Assembly (NCBI RefSeq): GCF_033441515.1
Contig: NZ_JAWQJT010000004.1
Location: 518,332-582,331, forward strand
Direction: 5' to 3'
Length of the DNA: 64,000 nt
Origin: Amycolatopsis solani
GTDB lineage: Bacteria; Actinomycetota; Actinomycetes; Mycobacteriales; Pseudonocardiaceae
Within the stretch, counting starts at the first letter, position 1. Every line of letters starts with the position of its first letter. Both the position numbers and the translations under genes were made by a program. Positions 52,326 through 61,594 of this stretch are shown here, one piece after another. Below the pieces are notes generated by a model. It did not search any database. It saw only the letters and a list, made by a program, of their open reading frames with translations, and was not told where the DNA came from.

Positions 52326-53276
52326 TCAGTTGCCGTTGGGGGTGCCGACGCCCGGGGCGGGGGCGGTCGCGTTGCCGGCGATGCCGTAGCGCCCGGCCCC
52401 GCCGTCGAGCTGTTCCTTCAGCGCCAGCACCGTGCTCACGCGCCCGGCGGAGCTGTCCACGTTGTCCACAGTGGACAGGATCGACGTCGCCGAGGTGTCC
52501 GCGCGGACCACGCCCAGCGCACCCGTTCCTTCGGCCGAACCGGCGTCGCCCGCGAGGACCGTGCCGGCGCCGGAGCGGTCGAGCTGCGTGGCGAAGCGGG
52601 CGATCGTCGCCGCGCGGTCGCCCGCGCCGTCGCCGGTCGACTGGGCGCCGGTGAGCACGATCGCCAGCTGCGCCTGCTTGACGTCCCCGCCCGCCTTGAC
52701 GAAGCCGCCGTCGGTGAGGCCGCCGACCGCGGCCGCCAGCTCCTCGCCGGAGGCCTGCGGCTTCGCGGTGGTCTTGTCCAGCAGCAGCACCGAACCGAGC
52801 AGCGCGCCGGCGAGCGTGCCGGAGTCGCCCGCGGTCGGGAACTTAGAGCCGGCCGGCTGCAGCCGCGTGACGACGTCCCGGAGCTGGTCGGCCTTGTCCG
52901 GGTCGGCGAACGCCGCGGTCAGCTGGACCTCGCCGGTCACCGAAGCGCCGGACTGGCCGATCAGCTGCTTGAGCGCGTCCCGGTCGGCCGGGCGCGCGTC
53001 CTCGGTGGTCACCAGCACCACCGACCGCTTGTCCAGCGCGCCGGCCACGACCTTCGGGCCCATCGAGCCGGCGAACGCGTCGGCGTCGGCGAGCCGGGCG
53101 TTGAGCGCGTTGCGCTGCGCCTCGAGGTCGGAAACCTGGCTGCCGAGGTCCTTCTTCTCCCCCGCCAGCCCGGACAGCAGCGTGCCGTTCAGCGCGGTCG
53201 AACCGAGCACCACGCCGACGGCCAGCGCGAGGAAGCAGGCGGCGATGGAAACGACGTGGTAGCGCAGCGAAATCAC
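52326..53276 (-). CDS. mctB: Copper transport / cell-division-associated protein MctB (SteB-like)
   Basis: A 316-residue protein with one N-terminal membrane segment (about 8-28), a coiled coil (LGSQVSDLEAQRNALNARLA, about 40-60) and a periplasmic domain. It matches Rv1698 (MctB, linked to copper efflux) and corynebacterial SteB, an antagonist of SteA at the division site. The GTG start overlaps the steA stop (GTGA), preserving the pair. No Cys- or His-rich copper site is obvious, so the copper role is taken from family knowledge only. Confidence 0.88.
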   Translation of the reverse strand: MISLRYHVVSIAACFLALAVGVVLGSTALNGTLLSGLAGEKKDLGSQVSDLEAQRNALNARLADADAFAGSMGPKVVAGALDKRSVVLVTTEDARPADRDALKQLIGQSGASVTGEVQLTAAFADPDKADQLRDVVTRLQPAGSKFPTAGDSGTLAGALLGSVLLLDKTTAKPQASGEELAAAVGGLTDGGFVKAGGDVKQAQLAIVLTGAQSTGDGAGDRAATIARFATQLDRSGAGTVLAGDAGSAEGTGALGVVRADTSATSILSTVDNVDSSAGRVSTVLALKEQLDGGAGRYGIAGNATAPAPGVGTPNGN

Positions 53277-54457
53277 GTGAACAATCCCTTGACCCAGGCG
53301 GCGAACGAATTCCAGGTGCCGCGGAGCCAGTCCAGGTAGACCGAGCCCACGTCGGACACCAGCAGGGCCGCGGCGACCACCACGACCGCGGCGAGCACGA
53401 GCAGCACGACCGCGCCGATCGACACCCGGCTGCGGTGCAGCGTCGCCACCGCCTTCCCGTCGACGAGCTTCGTGCCGAGCTTCAGCCGGGTCAGGAACGT
53501 CGACGGGTTCGAACCGGACCGGCCGTGGTCGAGGAATTCACGCAGGGTCGCCTGGAACCCGACGGTGACGACCAGGCTCGCGCCGTGCGCGTCGGCCATC
53601 AGCAGCGCGAGGTCTTCGGCGTTGCCGGACGCTGGGAACGTCACCGCGCCGATGCCGAGGTCCTGGATCCGCTCGACACCGGGGGCGTGCCCGTCCGGCG
53701 CGGCGGGCACCACGACCTCGGCGCCGCCGCGCAGCGTGGCGGTGCCGATGCCGGTGGGGTCGCCGACGATGACGTCCGGCGTGTAGCCCTGCACGCGCAA
53801 GGTGTCGGCGCCGGCGTCGACACCGATCAGCACCGGGCGGTGCTCGGCGACGTACTTCTTGAGCTTCTTGAGGTCCTCGGCGTGCCCGTTGCCGCCCGCG
53901 ACGACGAGCACGTGCCGGTCGCGGATCGGCGCCTTCAGCTCCGGCACGCCGACGCCGTCGAGGATCAGGGTGCGCTCGCGGCGCAGGAACTCGATGGTGT
54001 TGGCCGAGAACGCCTCGAGCTGCGTCGACATCCCGGCCTTGGCCTCGATCATCTGGTCGGCGACGCTGTCGGCGCTCTGCTCGATGCCCGACGCGACCTG
54101 CCGCTCGCCGACGTACACGACGCCGTCGTTCAGGCGCAGCTTCGTGCCGTCCTTGATCGTGCGCAGCAGCTCGCCGCCGACCGAGTCGACGAGCGGGATG
54201 CCGGCGGCGACGAGGATTTCCGGGCCCATGTTCGGGAACCGGCCGGAGATCGACGGCGACGCGTTGACCACGCCGGCGACCTCCGCCTCGACCAGGGCGT
54301 CGGCCGTCGCGCGGTCGAGGTCCAGCTGGTCGAGCACGACGATGTCGCCGGGACTGATCCGGCGCAGGAGCTCCCGGGTGCGGCGGTCGACCCGGGCGAC
54401 CCCGGTGATCCCCGGGAGGGGTTCTTGGTTCCGCGTGAGCAAGCCGGTGAGCTTCAT
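53273..54457 (-). CDS. steA: Cytokinetic ring protein SteA-like
   Basis: A 394-residue protein corresponding to Rv1697/SteA. Its long cytoplasmic part has a thiamin-pyrophosphokinase-like fold (VLVVAGGNGHAEDLKKLKKY, GVDAGADTLRVQGYTPDVIV, GDPTG), and one C-terminal membrane segment lies at about 353-377. SteA localises to the division ring in Corynebacterium. The ATG at 54457 is chosen; a longer frame would run into the DUF1266-like gene. It is coupled to mctB behind it. Confidence 0.9.
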   Translation of the reverse strand: MKLTGLLTRNQEPLPGITGVARVDRRTRELLRRISPGDIVVLDQLDLDRATADALVEAEVAGVVNASPSISGRFPNMGPEILVAAGIPLVDSVGGELLRTIKDGTKLRLNDGVVYVGERQVASGIEQSADSVADQMIEAKAGMSTQLEAFSANTIEFLRRERTLILDGVGVPELKAPIRDRHVLVVAGGNGHAEDLKKLKKYVAEHRPVLIGVDAGADTLRVQGYTPDVIVGDPTGIGTATLRGGAEVVVPAAPDGHAPGVERIQDLGIGAVTFPASGNAEDLALLMADAHGASLVVTVGFQATLREFLDHGRSGSNPSTFLTRLKLGTKLVDGKAVATLHRSRVSIGAVVLLVLAAVVVVAAALLVSDVGSVYLDWLRGTWNSFAAWVKGLFT

Positions 54458-54555
54458 GTGGCCGATGGTGACAAATTTGCTCGTGGGACGAGGTACGCCA
54501 CGCCGTAGCCGCCGTGACTCGTTGTGGTGAGCCCCGTCGCCATCCCCCGCGCGGG

Positions 54556-55731
54556 TCAGGCGTCGGACTCCTCCGACAGCGAGCCGAAATCGAGGTTCGA
54601 CCAGGGGCTCGCCGGGTCCTGAAGGAGCTGGTGGTGGACCCGCACGGTCGCCGGGTACCAGTCGCCGAAGTCGTCCCCGTCGGCGTGCAGCACCCGGCCC
54701 ATGACGTACCCGGCCGACAGGTCGGCCCATGACTGGTGGTAGCGGCGCGCGAGGGAACCGGCTTCGAGCACCATCAGCTCGGCGGTGAGCGCGTCGCAGT
54801 AGCCGGCCGCCAGCCCGGCGCGGGCGATCGCGACCGCCCGGCCGACGTCCCAGGACAGCGCCGTCGTGACGAACCCGTCCGCGTCGACCAGCCCGTCGGC
54901 GCGGAACCGCTGCTCGTAGCGGGACACGCGGCGGACGGTGTGGCGCAGCTCGTCGGCCTGGTCGGCGGCGTCGTTCTCCGCGCACCACCGGTCCACCAGC
55001 CCGGCCCAGGTCAGCGGGTCGAACTCGCCGCCCGGCAGCCCGTATTCGGCGGCGAACCGCAGGCGCAGCATGAGCACCAGGTTGCCGGGCGTCAGCGCGT
55101 AACCGTCGCCGATCAGCCCGGTCATGGTCGTGCGCCAGCCCGGCGGGTCGGGCACGCTCCACCAGTCGCGCAGGCCGCGGACCTCGGCGACGTAGTCGTG
55201 GAAACGCGCGTCGAGGACGTTCCACGGCGTCGCTTCGAGCACCGCCAGGTGCGCGCCGCAGGCGAGCGCGTGCGCGATCGGCCCTTCGAGGTGCCCGTAC
55301 GGCGCCGTGATCAGCCGCTCGACCTGGTCCTCCAGCGGCGTGACGTCGTCGGGGTGCGCGTCGAGCCACGGCTGCAGCGTCGCGCCCGCCAGCCGCCACT
55401 CGCCGCGGGTGCCGCGGTTGAACACGACCCGCTCGTGCCGCCCGACGCCGTCGACCGCCCAGTCCAGCGCACCGCTCATGGCCACGACGTCCGGGCCGAA
55501 GTCCGGCAGCGCGCCGCGGGTGAAGACCTGCAGGAACTCGTCGCCGCCCGTCTCGTGGTAGACGTTCGGGAACGTCTCCGCCCGTTCGTCGAGGATGCTG
55601 CGGGCGTCCACCCGCCGGATCGGCACGAACAGCTCCTCGCCGGCGAGGAGGCCGAGGTACCGGTCGAGGTCGCCGTCGCGGCGCGCGGCGGCGAGCTGGG
55701 CTTCGACATCGGCGGGCGGCGGCAGGATCAC
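54556..55731 (-). CDS. SseB-like / DUF1266-like protein
   Basis: A 391-residue protein. The first part (EAQLAAARRDGDLDRYLGLL, then GEELFVPI) reads like an SseB N-terminal domain, and the last 160 residues like DUF1266 (SWDVGRAVAIARAGLAAGYC, then HQSWADLSAGYVMGR). DUF1266 proteins have been linked to polymorphic toxin or contact systems in other bacteria, but none of their partners are here. The GTG start overlaps the oxidoreductase stop (GTGA). Function unknown. Confidence 0.75.
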   Translation of the reverse strand: MILPPPADVEAQLAAARRDGDLDRYLGLLAGEELFVPIRRVDARSILDERAETFPNVYHETGGDEFLQVFTRGALPDFGPDVVAMSGALDWAVDGVGRHERVVFNRGTRGEWRLAGATLQPWLDAHPDDVTPLEDQVERLITAPYGHLEGPIAHALACGAHLAVLEATPWNVLDARFHDYVAEVRGLRDWWSVPDPPGWRTTMTGLIGDGYALTPGNLVLMLRLRFAAEYGLPGGEFDPLTWAGLVDRWCAENDAADQADELRHTVRRVSRYEQRFRADGLVDADGFVTTALSWDVGRAVAIARAGLAAGYCDALTAELMVLEAGSLARRYHQSWADLSAGYVMGRVLHADGDDFGDWYPATVRVHHQLLQDPASPWSNLDFGSLSEESDA

Positions 55732-56714
55732 GGGGCGGCTCCCTCCGATCGGCCGGTCAGCACGACGAGCTTGCCCGCCGTCCGGTTGTGCTCCAGGTCG
55801 TCGTGCGCCTGCCGGATCTCGTCCATCGCGTACACCTTGGCCGGGCCGAGGCTCGCTTCGCCGTCGGCGATCCGGTCGAGGTGGCGCTGGAGGACGGAGG
55901 CGGGCAGGTCGTCCGCCTCACCACCATAAGCGGTCAACCGCACCCCGGCGGGAAGGTAACCGATCGGATAGAAATCTTTGATCGTCCACTGGTTCGAGAG
56001 CATCCCGGCGAAGCACACGGTCCCGTGCACGCGGGTGGCGTTCAGGGTGTCCGGCAGGGTCGGCGTCCCGACCAGTTCGAGCGCGGCGTCGACCCCCTCG
56101 GGCACGACCTTCCGGACCTGATCGGCGACGTTCCCGTCGTCCAGCAGCGGGTGGTCGACCCCGTGGGCGCGCAGGGTCTCGAGCCGGTCCGGCTGCCGGG
56201 TGGTGGCGAAGACGGTGGCGCCGAGGTCTTTGGCCAGGGTCGCGGTCGCGAACCCGAGGGCCGAGGTGCCGCCGCGGATCAGCAGCGCCTGCCCGGCCCG
56301 GAGGTCGAGTCCGGTGGTGAGCGAGCCGTACGCGGTCTGGAGCGTCTCGGGGACCTGGCCGATGACCTCCCACGGCAGGTCCGAGCGGAACGGGATGACC
56401 TGCTCGCGCGGCACGACGGTGTATTCGGCGTAGCCGCCGTCGAACGTGCGGCCCATCCCGCCCATCATCGTGGCGACCTGCTGCCCGGGCGCGAACCCGG
56501 CACCGGCGTCGACGATTCCGACGGCCTCGATCCCGGGCACCCGCGGGAACGTGACGCCGTCGGCGAGCCCGAGCCGCGTGTGCAGCTCGGACCGGTTGAG
56601 CCCGAACGCCTTCACGGCGATCCGGACCCAGCCGGGTTTCACCTCGGGCAACGGGAGGTCCGTCAGTTCGAGGTTCTCGACGGGACCGGGCTCTCGGAGT
56701 ACCACCGCGCGCAT
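55728..56714 (-). CDS. Zinc-binding-type quinone oxidoreductase (MDR family)
   Basis: A 328-residue medium-chain reductase of the quinone oxidoreductase branch. The GroES-like part begins MRAVVLREPGPVENLELTDL, GINRSELHTR-like residues (GLNRSELHTRLG) sit near 50, and the Rossmann fold contains LIRGGTSALGFATATLA. It reduces quinones or enones with NADPH. Zinc ligands of the alcohol dehydrogenase type are absent. The ATG at 56714 follows AAAGGA. It and the SseB/DUF1266-like gene are an insertion into the recN-steA interval. Confidence 0.9.
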   Translation of the reverse strand: MRAVVLREPGPVENLELTDLPLPEVKPGWVRIAVKAFGLNRSELHTRLGLADGVTFPRVPGIEAVGIVDAGAGFAPGQQVATMMGGMGRTFDGGYAEYTVVPREQVIPFRSDLPWEVIGQVPETLQTAYGSLTTGLDLRAGQALLIRGGTSALGFATATLAKDLGATVFATTRQPDRLETLRAHGVDHPLLDDGNVADQVRKVVPEGVDAALELVGTPTLPDTLNATRVHGTVCFAGMLSNQWTIKDFYPIGYLPAGVRLTAYGGEADDLPASVLQRHLDRIADGEASLGPAKVYAMDEIRQAHDDLEHNRTAGKLVVLTGRSEGAAP

Positions 56715-56784
56715 CGGGGTCCTTTCTTCGCAGGCGATCAGCCCGCACAACACCCGCCGGCGCGCGAAGTATTTCCGCCGGACG

Positions 56785-58566
56785 CTACTTCTTCTTGGCC
56801 GCCCGCTTCCGCTTCGGCGTGAACTCGGCCTTGTCCTTCTCCGCCGTGGCCAGCAGTTCCTCCGCGTGCGCCCGGCCGGTCTCGTTGTCCATCCCGGCGA
56901 GCATCCGGGCCAGCTCGCTGACCCGGTCGGTCTGGCTCAGGTTCTTGACGCCACTGCGCGTCACGCCGCCCTTGTGCCCCTTGTCCACCACCAGGTGCTG
57001 GTCGGCGAACGCCGCCACCTGCGGCAGGTGCGTCACCACCAGGACCTGGTGGGTGCGCGCCAGCCGCGCCAGCCGGCGCCCGATCTCGACCGCCGCCCGG
57101 CCGCCGACTCCGGCGTCGACCTCGTCGAACACCAGCGTCTGCACGGTGTCCGCGTGGGCCAGCACCACCTCGATCGCCAGCATCACCCGGGACAGCTCAC
57201 CGCCCGACGCCGCCTTGTGCACCGGCAGCGGCGGGGCGCCGTCATGCGCCCGCAGCAGCAGCTCGACGTCGTCGACGCCGTCCGCCCCCGCGTGCACCGC
57301 GCGGCCGTCGATGGTCAGCGCGTGCGTGTCACCGTGTTCGGCGGGACGCTGCTCGACCGTCACCTCGATCGCCGCCTGGCCCATCGCCAGGCCGGACAGC
57401 TCGCGGGTGATCTCCGCCGCCAGCTCGGCCGCCGCCTTCTCCCGCGCCGCCGACACCTCGGCGGCGTGCGCGGACAGCAGCAGCCCGAGCTCGTCGCGCC
57501 GCAGCGCCAGGCCGGCCAGTGCCTCCTCCGACGTGTCCATCGACTCCAGGCGGCGCCGGGCGTCGTCCGCCCAGGCCAGCACGCCGTCGACGTCCGCCGC
57601 GTACTTGCGGGTGAGCCGCTTGAGGTCGGCCTGGCGGGCCAAGACCTTCTCCAGCAGCGCCGGGTCGGCGTCCAGCGTCTCGACGTAGGTGCCGAGCTCG
57701 GCCCCGACGTCGGTGAGCAGCACCGACGCCTCCTCGAGCCGCGGCGCCAGCTCGCGCAGCACGGCGTCCTCGGACGTCGCCAACCGTCGCAGCGCCTCCG
57801 AGACCAGGCCCGCCGCGCCCGGGGCGTCCGGATCACCGTCGGGGGAACCGGAGACGGCGACGTGCGCTTCGGTCGCGGCCGCACGCAGCTCGTCGACCGC
57901 CGCCAGCCGCTTGATCTGCGCGGTGAGCTCGACGTCCTCGCCCGGCTCGGGCGCGACGGCGTCGATCTCGGCGAGCCCGTGCTTGAGCAGGTCGGCCTGC
58001 TGGGCCATCTCGCGCGACCGCGTCGACCGCTCGGTCAGCTCGGCGATCACCGCCAGCCACTCCGTGCGGACCTCCTGGTAGGCGCTCAGCGGCTTCGCCA
58101 CGGCGTCCCCGGCGAACCGGTCGATCACCGCGCGCTGCTCCGCCGGGCGCAGCAGCCGGAGCTGGTCGTTCTGCCCGTGCACCGCGATCAGCTGTTCGGA
58201 CAGCTCCGCGAGCACACCGACCGGCACGGACCGCCCGCCGAGGTGGGCGCGCGACCGCCCGTCGACAGCGACCGCCCGCAGTGCGATCACGCTGCCGTCC
58301 TCGTCCACGTCGGCGCCGGAATCGGCGACGATCCGCTCGGCGCCTTCGACGCCGGCGTAGGTGAACCGCCCTTCCACGAACGCCTTGAGCATCCCCGTCC
58401 GGACCTTGGACACCTCGGCGCGGCCCCCGGACAGCAGGTGCAGTCCGGTGACGACCATGGTCTTGCCCGCACCCGTCTCACCGGTCACGACGGTGAAGCC
58501 CGCGTGCAGTTCCAGCAGGGCGTCCTCGATGACTCCGAGGCCCTGGATGCGCATCTCGGCCAGCAC
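56785..58566 (-). CDS. recN: DNA repair protein RecN
   Basis: A 593-residue SMC-like ATPase that acts in double-strand break repair. The Walker A motif GETGAGKT is at about 29-36, central coiled coils follow, and the C-terminal head holds SGGELSRVMLA (signature) and LVFDEVDAGVGG (Walker B). The start is uncertain: a GTG at 58566 after AGGCGG gives VLAEMRIQGLGVIEDA, the usual RecN beginning, whereas an ATG 30 bp upstream adds ten residues. The tail is basic (KRKRAAKKK). Confidence 0.94.
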   Translation of the reverse strand: MLAEMRIQGLGVIEDALLELHAGFTVVTGETGAGKTMVVTGLHLLSGGRAEVSKVRTGMLKAFVEGRFTYAGVEGAERIVADSGADVDEDGSVIALRAVAVDGRSRAHLGGRSVPVGVLAELSEQLIAVHGQNDQLRLLRPAEQRAVIDRFAGDAVAKPLSAYQEVRTEWLAVIAELTERSTRSREMAQQADLLKHGLAEIDAVAPEPGEDVELTAQIKRLAAVDELRAAATEAHVAVSGSPDGDPDAPGAAGLVSEALRRLATSEDAVLRELAPRLEEASVLLTDVGAELGTYVETLDADPALLEKVLARQADLKRLTRKYAADVDGVLAWADDARRRLESMDTSEEALAGLALRRDELGLLLSAHAAEVSAAREKAAAELAAEITRELSGLAMGQAAIEVTVEQRPAEHGDTHALTIDGRAVHAGADGVDDVELLLRAHDGAPPLPVHKAASGGELSRVMLAIEVVLAHADTVQTLVFDEVDAGVGGRAAVEIGRRLARLARTHQVLVVTHLPQVAAFADQHLVVDKGHKGGVTRSGVKNLSQTDRVSELARMLAGMDNETGRAHAEELLATAEKDKAEFTPKRKRAAKKK

Positions 58567-58657
58567 GCCGCCTACCGTAGCGGCCACCACCGACACTCTG
58601 CGCGTGCGGGCACCCGGCGAGTCGCCGATATGTTCGAACGAAGCGCCGAGCGGCGGG

Positions 58658-59584
58658 TTACTCGCAGGGCCGCGCGTGCCGTTCGCGCCAGCTCTTCACC
58701 GGCAGCGAGAACTTCTGGACCAGCCGATCGGTGAACGGCCCGTCCCACAGCCGGACCAGCCGCACCGGCGTGGTGCCGCAGGTGACCCGCACCCGCGCCC
58801 CCGGCGGCAGGTCGACGTGCCGGGTCCCGTCGCAGGTCAGGACGGCCGACGAGCCGTCCGGGTCGATCCCGACGGTGATCACCGAGTCCCGCGAGACGAC
58901 CAGCGGCCGCGCGAACATCGCGTGCGCGTTGCTCGGCACGACCAGCAGCGCCTGGACGTCCGGCCAGATGATCGGGCCGCCCGCCGAGAACGCGTACGCC
59001 GTCGAACCGGTGGGTGTGGCGCAGAGCACACCGTCGCAGCCGAACGCCGACACCGGCCTGCCGTCGACCTCGATCAGCGCGTCGAGGACCCGCTCGCGGG
59101 TGCTCTTCTCGACGCTGGCTTCGTTGAGGGCCCAGGTTCGGGCGACCTCTTCGCCGCCGTGGGTGACCGTGACGTCGATGGTCATCCGCTCTTCGACCTG
59201 GTAGTCGCCGTCGACGACCCGCTGCACGGTGTCGGCCAGCGCGTCGGAGTCCGCCTCGGCGAGGAAGCCGACGCGCCCGAGGTTCACCCCCAGCACCGGC
59301 ACCCCGGCCGGACGGGCCAGCTCGGCCGCGCGCAGCAGCGTGCCGTCGCCACCGAGGACGAAGACCAGCTCGACGCCCGCGGCGGGGTTGTCGTCCGGGT
59401 CGACGACCGTGCAGGTCGCGCCGACTCCGTGCTCGTCGGGGTTGATCAGCGCGCAGACGTCGTGCTCGATCACCCGGATCCGGATGCCTGCCTTGGCGAA
59501 GCGCGCCGAAACCTCGCGCGCGGCCTCGCCCGTCGCGTCGCGATCGGGGTGCACCATGAGGAGAACTTCACGTTCGGTGGTCAT
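58658..59584 (-). CDS. nadK: NAD kinase
   Basis: A 308-residue NAD kinase (PpnK). The GGDG motif is in FVLGGDGTLLRAAE, and the second conserved block reads CATPTGSTAYAFSAGGPII. It makes NADP+ from NAD+ and ATP. The ATG at 59584 overlaps the tlyA stop (ATGA), giving the order tlyA-nadK-recN seen in mycobacteria. Confidence 0.96.
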   Translation of the reverse strand: MTTEREVLLMVHPDRDATGEAAREVSARFAKAGIRIRVIEHDVCALINPDEHGVGATCTVVDPDDNPAAGVELVFVLGGDGTLLRAAELARPAGVPVLGVNLGRVGFLAEADSDALADTVQRVVDGDYQVEERMTIDVTVTHGGEEVARTWALNEASVEKSTRERVLDALIEVDGRPVSAFGCDGVLCATPTGSTAYAFSAGGPIIWPDVQALLVVPSNAHAMFARPLVVSRDSVITVGIDPDGSSAVLTCDGTRHVDLPPGARVRVTCGTTPVRLVRLWDGPFTDRLVQKFSLPVKSWRERHARPCE

Positions 59585-60408
59585 GCGGGCCCTTCCTCGA
59601 CGGCGGTTCGGACGAGCCGCTCGGCCTCAGACCTGTCTACCGCGTCCACAGTGGACCCGGCCACGTGTTCTTTCTTCAGCCACACGAAGTACTCGACGTT
59701 CCCGGACGGCCCCGGCAGCGGGCTCGCGGTCACCCCGCGCAGGGCGAGCCCGAGCTTCGCGGCCTCGCCGATGACGGTGAGCACGGATTCGGCGCGCAGT
59801 TCCGGGTCGCGGACGACGCCACCGCTGCCGAGCCGGTCCTTGCCCACTTCGAACTGCGGCTTGACCATCGGCACCAGGTCGGCGCCTTCGCGCGCGCAGG
59901 CGGCGAGCGCGGGCAGCACGAGCTTGAGGGAGATGAACGAGAGGTCACCGACGACGACGTCGACCTGGCCGCCGAGGTCGTCGGGAGAGAGGTTGCGAAC
60001 ATTGGTGCGGTCCATGACCACTACACGTTCATCGGTGCGGATCCGCCAGTCGAGCAGGCCGCGGCCCACGTCGGCGGCGATCACGGTCGCGGCGCCGTTG
60101 CGCAGCAGGACGTCGGTGAAGCCACCGGTGGACGCACCGGCGTCGAGGCAGCGCTTGCCCTCGACGCTCAGCTCCGTGAACGCCTCGAGGGCGCCCAGCA
60201 GCTTGTGCGCGCCGCGGGAGGCCCAGCCGGCGTCGTCCTCGTCCTTCACGACGATCGGTGCGTCGTTCTCGACACCGGTGGCGGGCTTCGAGGCCACCAT
60301 GCCGCGCACGGTGACCTTGCCGCCGGTGATCAGGGCCGACGCCTGTTCGCGCGACCGGGCGAGGCCGCGCCGAACCAGTTCCGCGTCGAGGCGGGCCCGC
60401 TTGGGCAC
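59581..60408 (-). CDS. tlyA: TlyA family rRNA 2'-O-methyltransferase/hemolysin
   Basis: A 275-residue protein with an S4 RNA-binding domain (RARLDAELVRRGLARSREQA) followed by an FtsJ-like methyltransferase domain (LDAGASTGGFTDVLL for SAM binding; the K-D-K-E set includes VPMVKPQFE). It methylates ribose in 16S and 23S rRNA and in mycobacteria determines capreomycin sensitivity. GTG start at 60408. One copy of the TCCACAGTGGA palindrome lies in its coding sequence near 59645. Confidence 0.95.
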   Translation of the reverse strand: MPKRARLDAELVRRGLARSREQASALITGGKVTVRGMVASKPATGVENDAPIVVKDEDDAGWASRGAHKLLGALEAFTELSVEGKRCLDAGASTGGFTDVLLRNGAATVIAADVGRGLLDWRIRTDERVVVMDRTNVRNLSPDDLGGQVDVVVGDLSFISLKLVLPALAACAREGADLVPMVKPQFEVGKDRLGSGGVVRDPELRAESVLTVIGEAAKLGLALRGVTASPLPGPSGNVEYFVWLKKEHVAGSTVDAVDRSEAERLVRTAVEEGPA

Positions 60409-60413
60409 GCCGG

Positions 60414-60611
60414 TCAGACCTTGTCGATGCTGGACAGGGCGACGGTCAGCTCGGTGTGCACGGCGTCGAACCGCTCGACGTGCTCGGCGAGCGGCAACGC
60501 GTCCAGGTCGTCCAGCCCGGCTACGGCTTCGTCGATGCCGGCGCGCGGGTCGGTCTGCGGCGAGAACGAACCGGGCGGGGGGCCCGGGACGGGGTAGTGA
60601 TGATCCTGCAC
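60414..60611 (-). CDS. Small conserved protein upstream of tlyA
   Basis: A 65-residue acidic protein (GTG start) with a Pro-rich start and a helical remainder (DLDALPLAEHVERFDAVHTE). It sits 5 bp before tlyA, in the place of Rv1693. No domain is recognised. Its conservation in position supports it being a real gene. Confidence 0.75.
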   Translation of the reverse strand: MQDHHYPVPGPPPGSFSPQTDPRAGIDEAVAGLDDLDALPLAEHVERFDAVHTELTVALSSIDKV

Positions 60612-60628
60612 GTCACAAACGGTAGCAG

Positions 60629-61594
60629 TCAGCCCAGCCGGGCCTTCGTGTCCTCGCCGAGTTCGGTGACACCGGTCTCCCAGGCCACGTGGCAGAGCGC
60701 GCGGAGCAGGTCCAGGTCGTCGCCGTCGCCGGTCGCTTCCAGGACGCCGTCGCGGGTGGTCACCGACCAGCCGGGGCGCGGCCCGATCTTGAGGTCCTCG
60801 GGCGGCTCGGTGAGCGCGGTGAGGTCCTTGGCCAGGTACGTCCCGCGTTCGGCCGGGACGGCCTCGATCAGCTGCCGCGGCGTCGCGACCCCGGAGAGCA
60901 CGACCAGCGAGTCGATGCCCGCGGCGACCGCACCTGCGATGTCGGTGTCGAGCCGGTCGCCGACGACCAGCGGCCGTTCCGCGCCCGCCGAGCGAGCGGC
61001 GGTCTCGAACAGCAGCGGCTGCGGCTTCCCGGCGACGAGCGGTTCGACATCAGTGGCGGTGCGCAGCGCGGCGACCATCGAGCCGTTGCCCGGCAGCAGG
61101 CCGCGCTCGCTGGGCAGGGTCGCGTCGACGTTGCAGGCGACCCACAGCGCACCCGCCCGGATGGCCAGGCAGGCTTCGGCGAGCGCGGCCCAGGTGTTGT
61201 CGGGCGAGTGGCCCTGGACGACCGCCTGGACGTCGTCACCGTTTTCCCGCACCGGCTTCAGCCCGGCCCCGGCGACCTCGGCGGCCAGCGATTCGGTGCC
61301 GACGACCAGGACCTCGGCCCCGGGCTCGAGCCGGTCCTTGAGCAGCACGACGCCGGCCTGGGCGCTGGTGTGCACCTCGTCGGTCCCGGCGGGCATGCCG
61401 AGGCCGGTGAGGTGCGCGACGACCTCGCCGGGCGCCTTGGAGGCGTTGTTCGTGACGTAGCGGACGGGTGTGCCGTGCTCGCGGACCGCACGGACCGTCT
61501 CCGGAGCGCCCGGGATCACCCGGGAGCCGTGGTAGACGGTGCCGTCGAGGTCGAACAGGACGGCGTCGTAGGCCGCGAGCAAGGCGTCACTCAT
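60629..61594 (-). CDS. HAD-superfamily IIA hydrolase
   Basis: A 321-residue HAD-IIA phosphatase. Motif I is FDLDGTVYHGSRVIPGA (nucleophile Asp first), the cap-domain region TNNASKAPGEVVAHLTGLG follows, the Lys motif is VAGKPQPLLFE and the last acidic motif VVGDRLDTDIAGA. It is probably a phosphatase for glycerol-phosphate-like or nucleotide substrates. The ATG at 61594 lies 8 bp inside the end of the TPR gene, so translation is coupled; longer frames are shadows of that gene. Confidence 0.92.
   Translation of the reverse strand: MSDALLAAYDAVLFDLDGTVYHGSRVIPGAPETVRAVREHGTPVRYVTNNASKAPGEVVAHLTGLGMPAGTDEVHTSAQAGVVLLKDRLEPGAEVLVVGTESLAAEVAGAGLKPVRENGDDVQAVVQGHSPDNTWAALAEACLAIRAGALWVACNVDATLPSERGLLPGNGSMVAALRTATDVEPLVAGKPQPLLFETAARSAGAERPLVVGDRLDTDIAGAVAAGIDSLVVLSGVATPRQLIEAVPAERGTYLAKDLTALTEPPEDLKIGPRPGWSVTTRDGVLEATGDGDDLDLLRALCHVAWETGVTELGEDTKARLG

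Noticed and set aside
54556..55731. Part of a contact-dependent toxin or type III/VII secretion system because of the SseB and DUF1266 likeness
   Set aside because: No secretion, immunity or toxin gene is nearby, and these domains are widespread in actinobacteria without such systems.
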